A stretch of DNA of 64,000 bases from assembly GCA_964444685.1 (NCBI GenBank), contig CAYUIG010000010.1:1-64000 (forward strand), written 5' to 3'. This document shows positions 1 to 7,656 of this stretch, one piece after another. A program made the position numbers and the translations under genes. Numbering within the stretch: position 1 is the first letter of the stretch; every line of letters starts with the position of its first letter. Below the pieces are notes generated by a model that worked only from the letters and a program-made list of their open reading frames with translations, was not told the origin of the DNA and did no database searches. Source of the DNA: CAYUIG01 sp964444685. Lineage in GTDB: Bacteria > Gemmatimonadota > Gemmatimonadetes > Longimicrobiales > RSA9.

Positions 1-60
1 CGAGGGTGGTGGCGGCGCGGACTCAAGCGTCGTCGGCGTCCTCGGCGGTTAATGCCGTCT

Positions 61-95
61 GTTCTCCGCGTTCTCTGCGGCTCTGTGGTGAAAAA
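61..95. repeat. Single arm of dispersed GxxExxY-type repeat
   Basis: The core reads as ctccgcg, a short spacer, ctctgcggctctgtggtgaa. It matches the right arm of the inverted repeats at 44823-44917, 46321-46745 and 63408-63571. No left arm is visible between position 1 and 60, so its partner lies outside the window or is lost. It sits just downstream of the thiE stop on the opposite strand, an intergenic position like the other copies. Confidence 0.6.
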
Positions 96-118
96 TGACG
101 TTCGCAGAGGAAGCCGAG

Positions 119-754
119 CTATTTACCGAAGCCCACGAGCAGACGCCGCACCGCCGTCCCCGGATCCGGCGCAGTCATGACGGCCCCGACGACGGCCACG
201 CCAGCGGCCGCGGTGTGCGCAATCTCGGAGACGTTGGACGGATTGATACCGCCTATGCCGACGACGGGGATCGACACCGCGCGTGCGACTTCATCAAGGC
301 GCTCCACACCGATGCGTTCGTCGGCCGCTTCTGCCTTGGTCGTCGTACCGAAGACGGCGCCGCAGCCGATGTAGTCGGCGCCATCGCGTTGTGCCTGCCT
401 TGCGGCTTCGGGGTCATCGGTGGAATACCCGATGAGGAAGCCGGGCGGAGCAACGCGTCGCGCGGCTTCGACGGGGAGGTCGTCGGGGCCCAGGTGCACG
501 CCGTCGGCATTCGCGGCGAGCGCAACATCGAGGCGGTCGTTCACGAACACGCACGCGCCGTGCAGCCGGACGCGCGGCAACAGCGCATCGCACAGCTGGA
601 GCAGCTCGCGTGCGTCGGCCTCCTTGTCGCGGATCTGGATGGCGGGTGCGCCGGCCGCGAGCGCGGCGGACAGGATGTCGCGCAGGTCGCGCGGTGCGGC
701 CATGCGGCGATCGGTGATGACGATCAGTCTGAGATCGAGGGTCCTCGTGGGCAT
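119..754 (-). CDS. thiE: Thiamine-phosphate synthase
   Basis: This 211-residue TIM-barrel enzyme joins the thiazole and pyrimidine phosphates to make thiamine phosphate in the cytoplasm. Family motifs are in order: QIRDKEAD at 40-47, NDR at 72-74, GVHLGPDD at 85-92, AVFGTTTK at 133-140 and GIGGI at 166-170. Length is normal for a stand-alone ThiE. The ATG shares one base with the mltG stop (TGATG), which fixes the start and implies translational coupling as the last gene of a minus-strand operon. No other thiamine gene and no TPP riboswitch is visible nearby, so expression probably follows the upstream cell-wall and DNA genes. Confidence 0.95.
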   Translation of the reverse strand: MPTRTLDLRLIVITDRRMAAPRDLRDILSAALAAGAPAIQIRDKEADARELLQLCDALLPRVRLHGACVFVNDRLDVALAANADGVHLGPDDLPVEAARRVAPPGFLIGYSTDDPEAARQAQRDGADYIGCGAVFGTTTKAEAADERIGVERLDEVARAVSIPVVGIGGINPSNVSEIAHTAAAGVAVVGAVMTAPDPGTAVRRLLVGFGK

Positions 755-1866
755 CAGTGCGGTGCAGCGGTGTCGCGGCCGGCCGTCGTCAGCGTGTCCG
801 TGCGCAGCGAGTCCATCCGCAGCGAATCGAGCCGGAGCGAATCGAGGCGGATGGAATCCATCCGGAGCGAGTCCAATCGGCGGAGCGAGTCGGCGATCTG
901 GGCACGCAGCCGTCGCATGGCGACGCGCGCACGGTTGTGCTCGGCGAGCGAGCGGGTGAACACGTGGCCGCCATCGGGCCGCGCGACGAAGTAGAGGAAG
1001 TCCGTATCCGCCGGCGCGAGCGCGGCGTCGATCGAAGCCTCGCTGGGCGAGCCGATCGGCCCGGGCGGCAGGCCGCGGATGCGGTACGTGTTGTACGGGT
1101 TGTCGGCCACGCTGTCGATGTGCGAGTACAGCAGGCGCGCGCGATGGCCGCCCAGCGCGTACTGCACCGTCGGATCCGCCTGGAGCGCCATGCCAATGCG
1201 CAGCCGGTTGTGATATACGGACGAGATCGTCGCGTGCTCTTCTGCCAGCCTCGCCTCGCGCTCGATGATCGATGCGAGCGTGATCACCTCGCGCTCCGTC
1301 AGCCCGATGGAATCCGCGCGGGCCTGCCGCTCGGGCGTCCATGCCTCGCGGTACGTGGCCACCATCTGCGCGATTGCGGAGTCCAGCGGCGTGTTCAGTG
1401 CGAACGTGTACGTCGCGGGAAAGAGGTAGCCCTCGAGGCTCGGTCCGGGCACGCCGAAACGTTCGATGCCGGTGGTATCGGAGAGCACGTCGAGGACGGA
1501 ATCCGGATCGAGCCGCAACGCCTCGGCCAACCGTGGTGCGATGCGCGCGATGTCCCAGCCTTCTGGAACCACGACACGTGCCGTGACCGACTGCCCCGCT
1601 TCGAGTGCGGCGATTGCGGTGCGCCAGCCCATGCCGGGCCGCAGCGAGTACGTCCCTGCCTTCACGCGACCGGCCGAACCCGTGATGCGCCCGTAGATGC
1701 GAAACGCCCACGGCGCGCGCACGATGTCGTGCGCCTCGAGCGAATCGACGGCCTGCGAGAAGGAAGCTCCCTGCGGGATCGTGATCAGCACCGGGTCGCC
1801 GGTGCCGTCGTTCCTGCACGCGGAAGCCAGCAGGACGGCCACGAGTACGAGGCTGCGGCGCTTCAC
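754..1866 (-). CDS. mltG: Endolytic murein transglycosylase MltG (YceG family)
   Basis: MltG cleaves nascent glycan strands in the periplasm and helps terminate peptidoglycan polymerisation. The protein has about 370 residues. It shows the YceG motifs LEGYLFPATY (about 144-153) and ITLASIIEREA, where the Glu of IIERE (about 202) aligns with the catalytic Glu of the family. The N terminus looks like a lipoprotein signal, LVLVAVLLASAC with Cys17, whereas typical MltG has an uncleaved membrane helix. The GTG at 1866 overlaps the ruvX stop as GTGA, so I prefer it; a GTG nine codons upstream (1893) is also open. The last about 40 residues are a five-residue LDSLR repeat that is not part of the family domain. 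Confidence 0.9.
   Translation of the reverse strand: MKRRSLVLVAVLLASACRNDGTGDPVLITIPQGASFSQAVDSLEAHDIVRAPWAFRIYGRITGSAGRVKAGTYSLRPGMGWRTAIAALEAGQSVTARVVVPEGWDIARIAPRLAEALRLDPDSVLDVLSDTTGIERFGVPGPSLEGYLFPATYTFALNTPLDSAIAQMVATYREAWTPERQARADSIGLTEREVITLASIIEREARLAEEHATISSVYHNRLRIGMALQADPTVQYALGGHRARLLYSHIDSVADNPYNTYRIRGLPPGPIGSPSEASIDAALAPADTDFLYFVARPDGGHVFTRSLAEHNRARVAMRRLRAQIADSLRRLDSLRMDSIRLDSLRLDSLRMDSLRTDTLTTAGRDTAAPH
790..891 (-). repeat. 15-nt in-frame tandem repeat in the 3' end of mltG
   Basis: About seven copies of a degenerate 15-base unit encode successive pentapeptides of the form [R/L/M]-D-S-[L/I]-R (RLDSL, RMDSI, RLDSL, RMDSL, RTDTL). The charge alternates strictly Arg/Asp around Leu/Ile. 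The repeat lies after the conserved MltG domain and just before the stop codon. A tandem unit like this can change copy number by slippage. Confidence 0.8.
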
Positions 1867-2294
1867 GTTGCGCGTGCGCGACTGTCGAGCCACGCCTGGA
1901 GGATGAGAACGGCCGCGGCGGCGTCGACGCGATCGCGCCGCTCGCGTTCACCCTTCGGCAATCCCAGTCCCCGCACGGCGCGTTCGGCGCGCACGGAAGT
2001 CATGCGCTCGTCCACGTAGTGCACCGGCACGTTCGCGCGCCGCGCGATTGCATCCCCGAACGCACGCACCTCGCGCGTCCAGTCGTTCTCGTCGCCATCG
2101 AGACCGAGCGGAAGCCCGAGAACCACGTCCGACACGTCGTGCTGCGCGACCAGCTCGACGACGGCCCCGACCGGTGCACGCTTTCCGCGCCTGCGCGTGA
2201 GCGTGGGCAGCGGCGTGGCGATGGTGCGGGACGGGTCGCTGAGCGCGACGCCGACGCGGCGCTCGCCGTAGTCCAGGCCGAGCGCGCGCGGCAC
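1863..2294 (-). CDS. ruvX: RuvX/YqgF family pre-16S rRNA nuclease / putative Holliday junction resolvase
   Basis: This RNase H-fold protein of 143 residues begins with the diagnostic LGLDYGERRVGVALSD. It continues with VLGLPLGLDGDENDW and VHYVDERMTS and ends with a DRVDAAAAVLILQAWLD helix; the acidic residues in these motifs form the active site. In E. coli YqgF processes the 5' end of 16S rRNA, and RuvX is also described as a resolvase-like nuclease. The frame is open upstream, but conserved sequence begins at the GTG at 2294, one base after the stop of the V4R gene. The stop overlaps the mltG GTG as GTGA. Confidence 0.92.
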   Translation of the reverse strand: MPRALGLDYGERRVGVALSDPSRTIATPLPTLTRRRGKRAPVGAVVELVAQHDVSDVVLGLPLGLDGDENDWTREVRAFGDAIARRANVPVHYVDERMTSVRAERAVRGLGLPKGERERRDRVDAAAAVLILQAWLDSRARAT

Positions 2295-2295
2295 G

Positions 2296-2865
2296 TCACG
2301 CGAGCGCGTCGAGCGCGGCGTCGGCCGGGCGGCCGTCCGCGAGCTCGGCGAAGAGTGCATCGAGTGCGGCCGGCGATCCGAACAGGAAGCGGCAGCGCGC
2401 ATCGCCGCGGGAGCGGCACTCCACCTCGAGTACGGCCATGTCCGCACCCGCGACCCGGCCGAGCAGATCCGCCAGGAGTCCGGTCGTGAAGTAGCACGAG
2501 GGCCGCGTTGCCTGCGCATCCGGGTCCGCTTCGACCCAGTCGTCCGCACTGAGCGCTCCTACGCCCGGGTGCGGTGATGTGTGGCTGAGCCGACCCCAGC
2601 CGCGTGCGGAGAGCAGCTGTGCGATGCGCGTCCAGAACTGATCCGTGGGCAGCTCACGCAGCTCGCGCGCGGCCGCATCGGCGTCACCGCCTGCATTCGG
2701 TGCGAGCGATGCGAAGAATGCAGCGCCCGCCGCGCGGCCGGCTTCCCGGAGCGCAATCGCGGCGTCATCGTCGCCGACGGACTCGGCGAGCGTCCGCCGC
2801 AGTGCGGCGAGGGAAGCAACGGGCAGCACCAGCTCGGCGGTGCGCGACGGATGAGCGGTCGGCAT
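2296..2865 (-). CDS. V4R-domain protein
   Basis: This is a 189-residue cytoplasmic protein. The C-terminal third (about 125-170) fits the 4-vinyl-reductase/XylR-N (V4R) fold: SCYFTTGLLADLLGRV, then EVECRSRGDARCRFLFGS with the Cys-rich end typical of the domain. V4R modules bind small hydrophobic molecules or metals in sensors and in BchJ-like proteins. The N-terminal half is Ala-rich and unrecognised. A good Shine-Dalgarno (GGGAGGG) lies just before the ATG. It sits between ligA (15-base gap) and ruvX (one base). A sensory or accessory role is inferred only from the domain. Confidence 0.75.
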   Translation of the reverse strand: MPTAHPSRTAELVLPVASLAALRRTLAESVGDDDAAIALREAGRAAGAAFFASLAPNAGGDADAAARELRELPTDQFWTRIAQLLSARGWGRLSHTSPHPGVGALSADDWVEADPDAQATRPSCYFTTGLLADLLGRVAGADMAVLEVECRSRGDARCRFLFGSPAALDALFAELADGRPADAALDALA

Positions 2866-2880
2866 GGGACCCTCCCTGTT

Positions 2881-4938
2881 CTACTCGCGGCCCTCGCCGG
2901 CCGCCAGCGCCTCGAGTCCGGCGAGGTCGATGATCTCTACACCCAGCTCACGCGCCCGATCGAGCTTCGAGCCGGGATCCTCGCCTGCGACGAGGTAGTC
3001 GGTCTTCTTCGATACGCTGCCACTCACGCGGCCGCCGTGCCTCTCGATCAGCGACGTCATTTCCTTGCGGCCGATTGCGTGTGTACCCGTGATCACGAAC
3101 GTCCTGCCCTCGAGCGTCTGACTCTCCGCCCGCTCGACCGGCTCGTCCATGCGCACGCCCGCTGCGCGCAGCCGTTCGATGAGCGCGCGTGTGCCGGGCT
3201 CCGCAAAGAACGCAACGAGTGCAGCGGCCGTCGTGTCGCCGATGCCGTGTACGCGTGCGATCTCGTCGCGGCTCGCTTCCATCAGCGCGTCCATCGTACC
3301 GAAACGCCGCGCGAGCAGCTGCGCCGCGGTCTGGCCGACGTGACGGATACCGAGCGCGAACAGCAGGCGCGACAGCGGCCGATCCTTCGATGCCGCGATG
3401 GCCTGGACGAGATTGCGCGCGGAGACGTCGCCGAAGCCCTCGAGCTCGAGCAGCTGCTCAGGAGTGAGATGGTAGAGGTCCGCGTAGTCACGCACCAGCC
3501 CCTTCTCCATGAGCTGGAGGGCCGTGCGCTCGCCCAGGCCGCGCACGTCCATCGCGTCCTGCGACACGAAGTGGACGAGTCCCCAGTACGTGCGGGCCGG
3601 ACATCCGTCGTTCGGGCAGTACAGCATGACCTCGCCCGCCGGATGCTCGAGCGGTGTGTTGCAGGAGGGGCAGTGCGTCGGCGGTGCGTACGGGGCCTCG
3701 GAGCCGTTGCGGCGCTCGCGCACCGGCCCGACCACCTGCGGGATCACCTCGCCTGCACGTTTCACGATGACGACATCGCCGACGCGCAGGTCCTTGCGCG
3801 CGATGTCCTCGAAGTTGTGCAGCGTGGCGAGCTTCACGGTGGCGCCGCCGATCACGACCGGCTCGAGCCGCGCGAACGGATTGATCGAGCCGGTGCGGCC
3901 GACGTTGATCTCGATCGCGAGCAGTCGCGTGGTCTCGAGTTCGGGCGGGAACTTGTATGCGATGGCCCAGCGCGGTTCGCGTTGCCCGATGATGCCCAGC
4001 TCCGGCCAGAGGTGCAGCGGCGCGACCTTCACCACGACGCCATCGATCGCGTAGTCGAGCTGGTCCCGGCGCGGCTCGGTCTCCTGCGCGAACGCGATCA
4101 CTTCCTCGAGGCTGGCGCAGCTGTGGTGATCCGGATTTACGGGCACGCCCCAGGCGGTCAGTAAATCCAGCACATCCTTCTGTGTACCGACGGGCAGCCG
4201 CTCGTTGCTGTCGGGATCGAGCTGGATCTGGAAGCCGAAGAAGCGGAGCGGACGTTCGGCGGTGAGGCGCGGATCGAGCTGTCGCAGCGCACCCGCGGCC
4301 GCGTTGCGCGGATTCGCGAACACCGGCTCGCCTGCGGCCTCGCGGCGGCGGTTCATCTCCGCGAAGCCGGATACCGACATGAAGACCTCGCCGCGCACCT
4401 CGAGCAGTGCCGGAATGGGAGCGTCGTTGCGCAGGCGGAGCGGGATGCTGCGGATCGTGCGCAGGTTCGCGGTGATGTCCTCGCCGATCGTGCCGTTGCC
4501 GCGCGTGGCGCCGCGCACGAACACGCCGTTCTCGTACCGCAGCGCGACCGCGGCGCCGTCCAGCTTCAGCTCGGCGACGTATCCGCCGCTCTTCACCTCG
4601 CGCACGATGCGCGCATTGCGTTCCTCCCACGCGCGCAGCTCGTCGAACGTGAACGCGTTGTCGAGCGACAGCATGGGCGCGAGGTGCGTGACCTTCGTGA
4701 ACTGCGTGGCCGGTTCGGCACCGACGCGCTGTGTCGGCGAGTCGGGCGTTACCAGCTCGGGGTGCGCGGCCTCGATCTCCTTCAGCTCGCGCAGAAGCCG
4801 GTCGTACTCCGCGTCCGAGAGGACGGGCGCGTCGAGCACGTAGTAGTCGTAGTTGGCCTGGTGGAGGAATTCGCGCAGCTCCTCCGCGCGTTGCATGCGG
4901 GAGGCGAGGGCTTCGGTACCCGCCTGCGATGCGTGCAT
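2881..4938 (-). CDS. ligA: NAD-dependent DNA ligase LigA
   Basis: LigA seals nicks in DNA using NAD, in replication and repair. The 685 residues show all domains in order. The Ia domain is at the N terminus (YDYYVLDAPVLSDAEYD). The adenylation domain carries AELKLDG with the AMP-accepting Lys125. An OB fold, a four-Cys zinc site (CPSC about 409, then CPNDGCPA), helix-hairpin-helix motifs and a C-terminal BRCT domain (LEGRTFVITGTHAIGRKEM) follow. Length is normal. The ATG at 4938 is two bases from the stop of the response-regulator gene, so the two are almost surely cotranscribed. An internal ATG at 4896 is a less likely start. Confidence 0.97.
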   Translation of the reverse strand: MHASQAGTEALASRMQRAEELREFLHQANYDYYVLDAPVLSDAEYDRLLRELKEIEAAHPELVTPDSPTQRVGAEPATQFTKVTHLAPMLSLDNAFTFDELRAWEERNARIVREVKSGGYVAELKLDGAAVALRYENGVFVRGATRGNGTIGEDITANLRTIRSIPLRLRNDAPIPALLEVRGEVFMSVSGFAEMNRRREAAGEPVFANPRNAAAGALRQLDPRLTAERPLRFFGFQIQLDPDSNERLPVGTQKDVLDLLTAWGVPVNPDHHSCASLEEVIAFAQETEPRRDQLDYAIDGVVVKVAPLHLWPELGIIGQREPRWAIAYKFPPELETTRLLAIEINVGRTGSINPFARLEPVVIGGATVKLATLHNFEDIARKDLRVGDVVIVKRAGEVIPQVVGPVRERRNGSEAPYAPPTHCPSCNTPLEHPAGEVMLYCPNDGCPARTYWGLVHFVSQDAMDVRGLGERTALQLMEKGLVRDYADLYHLTPEQLLELEGFGDVSARNLVQAIAASKDRPLSRLLFALGIRHVGQTAAQLLARRFGTMDALMEASRDEIARVHGIGDTTAAALVAFFAEPGTRALIERLRAAGVRMDEPVERAESQTLEGRTFVITGTHAIGRKEMTSLIERHGGRVSGSVSKKTDYLVAGEDPGSKLDRARELGVEIIDLAGLEALAAGEGRE

Positions 4939-4940
4939 GC

Positions 4941-5948
4941 TCAGGCGCTGCGGCCTTCGGATGAGGTGGCCACGTCGATCTCGTCGAAGCGCACGACGCG
5001 ATCGCGCCCGCTCTGCTTTGCTGCGTAGAGCGCTTCATCCGCCAGCCGCACGAGCGTCTCGGGGCTGTGCACCAGCTCGTGCGGATAGCTGGCCACGCCC
5101 GCGGAGGTCGTCATCTCGATCGCGCGGTCCGGGCCGCCGCCGATGAGGAAGCGATAACCCGCCACTTCCTTGCGCACACGCTCGACGAAGGTGGCGCCAT
5201 CCTCGATGTCCGTGCCGGGTAGCAGCACCATGAACTCCTCGCCGCCGTACCGGCCGATGCGGTCGATGTCGCGCGCGGAGCGGCGGAGGATGTCGGCCAT
5301 CTGCTGGAGTACGCGGTCCCCCGCCTGGTGGCCGTGCGCGTCGTTTACCTGCTTGAAGCGGTCGAGGTCGAACATCGCAACCGTGAGTTCTGCGCGCGTC
5401 CGCTCCGCACGCTCGTACTCTTCCTGGAGCAGGCCGTGGATGTGTCGGTGATTGAAGAGGCCGGTGAGCCCGTCGCTGATGCTGAGACGCTCGAGTTCCC
5501 GGTTCTTTTCCTCGAGCTCGTCCTGCAGCCGCTTGATGCGCAGCATCGATCGCACGCGCGCCTCGAGCTCGGGGAAGTTGACCGGCTTGGTCAGGTAGTC
5601 CTCGGCACCCGCATCCAGCCCCGCCACCTTGTCCTCGGTTTCCGCGCGCGCGGTCACGAGGATGATGGGGATGTATGGCAGCGTGTCGTCGTTCTTGACC
5701 GTCTTCGCGATCTCGTACCCGTCGACGCCGGGCAGCATGACGTCCAGCAGCAGCAGGTCCGGCGGCGCCGCGCGGATCTTCGCCAGCGCTTCGTGACCGT
5801 CCGATGCCGAGTCGACCTCGTAGCCGCGGTAGCGGAGCCGCGTCGCAATGATCTCGACGTTGTCCGGATTGTCGTCCACGACGAGGATGCGATCGCGCGC
5901 ATCCCCATCGCGGCCATCGCCGTGGCGGGCCCTGCTATCCATCGTCAT
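4941..5948 (-). CDS. Response regulator with GGDEF diguanylate cyclase output
   Basis: The 335 residues carry an N-terminal REC domain (ILVVDDN at 21-27, phospho-acceptor Asp69 in LLLLDV, Lys121 in TKP). A short coiled linker (about 138-156) and a GGDEF domain follow. The active-site motif is GGEEF at 235-239. An RxxD inhibitory site (R226-D229) lies five residues upstream, so the enzyme should make cyclic di-GMP and be product-inhibited, as in PleD-type proteins. The start is set by AGGG seven bases before ATG 5948; the frame is open further upstream but without family sequence. It is the first gene of a minus-strand operon leading into ligA. No partner histidine kinase is nearby. Confidence 0.93.
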   Translation of the reverse strand: MTMDSRARHGDGRDGDARDRILVVDDNPDNVEIIATRLRYRGYEVDSASDGHEALAKIRAAPPDLLLLDVMLPGVDGYEIAKTVKNDDTLPYIPIILVTARAETEDKVAGLDAGAEDYLTKPVNFPELEARVRSMLRIKRLQDELEEKNRELERLSISDGLTGLFNHRHIHGLLQEEYERAERTRAELTVAMFDLDRFKQVNDAHGHQAGDRVLQQMADILRRSARDIDRIGRYGGEEFMVLLPGTDIEDGATFVERVRKEVAGYRFLIGGGPDRAIEMTTSAGVASYPHELVHSPETLVRLADEALYAAKQSGRDRVVRFDEIDVATSSEGRSA

Positions 5949-6068
5949 AGACCCTGGGTTCGCGTGCCTGCGTCCTGTGTGGCAGCCGATCGGGCGATGG
6001 GGACGCACGACGGGTGCCATGCCACCGCGCGGGCTGGAAGCCGGCCCGCCGAACGGGCGGCCCTGCAA

Positions 6069-6098
6069 TTGACTCCCTGCTCGCGCACAATGTATTGT
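6069..6098 (+). promoter_or_regulatory. Putative promoter of the aminopeptidase gene
   Basis: TTGACT (6069-6074) matches a -35 box at five of six positions. An 18-base spacer follows, then TATTGT (6093-6098) as a -10 box. The site lies about 35 bases before the aminopeptidase start. The -10 is buried in a perfect palindrome (6085-6100), which suggests repressor control. Confidence 0.45.
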
Positions 6099-6100
6099 GC
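6085..6100. promoter_or_regulatory. Operator-like palindrome GCACAAT-GT-ATTGTGC
   Basis: Two perfect seven-base arms are separated by two bases. The palindrome overlaps the proposed -10 box of the aminopeptidase gene and lies in the divergent region between it and the response regulator-ligA operon. The symmetry is typical of a dimeric regulator site. No regulator gene is adjacent, so the cognate protein is unknown. Confidence 0.5.
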
Positions 6101-6132
6101 CATTTCGGCGGGGAGCAACCAAAGGAGGCGCA

Positions 6133-7380
6133 GTGCGCAGGTTGGTGTGGATGGCGGTCGCCATGGCGGCTGCACCGGGCGCGCTGGCCGCGCAGGTCGG
6201 ATCTCCGGCCGGGCCGGTCCCCGTCGATGTCCTCGAGCGTCGCCGCGCTGCGCTCCTCGATCGCGTCGGTGACGGTGTGATCGTGGTGCGATCCGCCGAG
6301 CTGCGGTCGATCGAAGGCGACTACCCCCAGGACAGCGACTACCGCGAGAACAACGGCTTCTTCTACCTCACGGGGCTGGAAGCGCCGGGCGGCGTGCTCG
6401 TGATGGTCGCGAGCCGGTCGAAGGCCGATGAAGTGCGGCTCTATCTCCCGCCGCGCGATCGCGCGGCCGAGCGGTGGACCGGGCCGCGGCTGGGTCCGGA
6501 TGATGAAGCGCGTCGCCTGACCGGCATCACGGACGTGCGCTCCGCGGAGCTGGTGGAGCGCGAGGTCGCACAGCTCACGCGCGGTGCGGAGCCGGTGGAC
6601 GTGGAGCCCGTGCTCGCATCGCTTCGGCTTGTGAAGGATGCCGAGGAGATGCGACGCCTCGAACGCGCGATCGAGCTCACGGTCGACGCGCATCGCGCGG
6701 CCGCACGCGCCCTCGAGCCCGGCATGTGGGAGTACGAGCTCGAGGCGATCATCGAGTTCACCTTCCGCGCGGGCGGAGCGGAGCGCGTGGGCTTCCCGAG
6801 CATCGTCGGCTCCGGTCCCAACTCCACGGTCCTGCACTACGACCGCAGCCGCCGCCGGATGGAGGCCGGCGACCTGGTGGTCGTCGACATCGGTGCGGAG
6901 TGGGGCTACTACAGCGCGGACGTCACACGCACGTATCCGGTGTCGGGCACGTTCACGGCGCGGCAGCGCGCCATCTACGACCTCGTGCTTGGCGCGCAGG
7001 AGGCGGCACTCGCGAAGGTCCGCCCGGGTGTGACGATTGCGCAGCTGTATGCGGCCGCGCGCGGGCACATGGAGGCGAACTCCGGCGACCTGTGCGGCGC
7101 GGAAAGCTGTGCCCGTTTCTTCGTGCACGGTCTCTCGCACTGGCTGGGCATGGATGTGCACGATGTCGGTTCGTACGACGAGCCGCTGCGGCCGGGGATG
7201 GTGCTCACGGTCGAGCCGGGGATCTACATCCCCGAGGAGTCGCTCGGCGTGCGCATCGAGGACGACGTGCTCGTGACGGAGACGGGATACGAGCTGCTTT
7301 CGGACGGCGCGCCGCGCCGCGCCGAGGATGTCGAGCGTTTGATGCGGGAGAGCCGGGACCCGGCACGTCCGTTGCGGTAA
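6133..7380 (+). CDS. Secreted Xaa-Pro aminopeptidase (peptidase M24B, aminopeptidase P)
   Basis: The 415-residue enzyme removes N-terminal residues preceding proline. Dinuclear metal ligands of the pita-bread fold are all visible: Asp252 (VVVDIGAE), Asp263 (SADVTRT), His336 (HGLSHWLG), Glu361 (TVEPGIY) and Glu376 (VRIEDDV). An N-terminal aminopeptidase-P domain with DYPQDSDYRENNGFFYLTG comes first. The GTG at 6133 follows AAGGAGG with ideal spacing, and the first about 20 residues form a signal peptide ending ALAA-Q, so export is likely. E. coli PepP is cytoplasmic, so a secreted form is notable but known in high-GC phyla. Confidence 0.93.
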   Translation: MRRLVWMAVAMAAAPGALAAQVGSPAGPVPVDVLERRRAALLDRVGDGVIVVRSAELRSIEGDYPQDSDYRENNGFFYLTGLEAPGGVLVMVASRSKADEVRLYLPPRDRAAERWTGPRLGPDDEARRLTGITDVRSAELVEREVAQLTRGAEPVDVEPVLASLRLVKDAEEMRRLERAIELTVDAHRAAARALEPGMWEYELEAIIEFTFRAGGAERVGFPSIVGSGPNSTVLHYDRSRRRMEAGDLVVVDIGAEWGYYSADVTRTYPVSGTFTARQRAIYDLVLGAQEAALAKVRPGVTIAQLYAAARGHMEANSGDLCGAESCARFFVHGLSHWLGMDVHDVGSYDEPLRPGMVLTVEPGIYIPEESLGVRIEDDVLVTETGYELLSDGAPRRAEDVERLMRESRDPARPLR

Positions 7381-7420
7381 CGCAGGCGGCCGGTATCACC
7401 TGACAACCTTCGGAGCAAGC

Positions 7421-7654
7421 ATGTACTACGACGATGATTCCGGGACGCTGACGTTCCTCACCGGTGTGATGGTGGGCGCGCTGCTGGGTGCGGGGATCGC
7501 GCTGCTGTCGGCGCCGCAGAGCGGGCGCAAGACGCGCCGGCGCCTGCGCAAGGCAGTCACGACCGCGGGCCGTTCGGCCGGCGATCGCTGGGGCGAGCTG
7601 GCGGGCGACGTGCGTTCGGCGGTCGAGAGCGGGCGGAAGCGGGTCCGGATCTAG
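7421..7654 (+). CDS. YtxH-like small membrane protein
   Basis: The 77 residues have one N-terminal membrane segment (FLTGVMVGALLGAGIALLSAP), then SGRKTRRRL and a basic, Ala-rich amphipathic tail. This is the pattern of the YtxH/general-stress gas-vesicle-like family, whose biochemical role is unknown. The ATG follows CGGAG at short distance. The next gene starts two bases after the stop, suggesting cotranscription with the trehalose-phosphate synthase, which would fit a stress role. Confidence 0.75.
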   Translation: MYYDDDSGTLTFLTGVMVGALLGAGIALLSAPQSGRKTRRRLRKAVTTAGRSAGDRWGELAGDVRSAVESGRKRVRI

Positions 7655-7656
7655 CC

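Noticed and set aside
754..1951. Possible fusion of thiE with a long N-terminal extension in the same frame
   Set aside because: The extension is the shadow of mltG. The ThiE family start at 754 overlaps the mltG stop by one base, which is normal coupling.
95..2019. Long plus-strand open frames opposite thiE and mltG
   Set aside because: They lie over two well-conserved genes on the other strand, are Arg/Ala-rich with no motif, and arise from high-GC codon bias.
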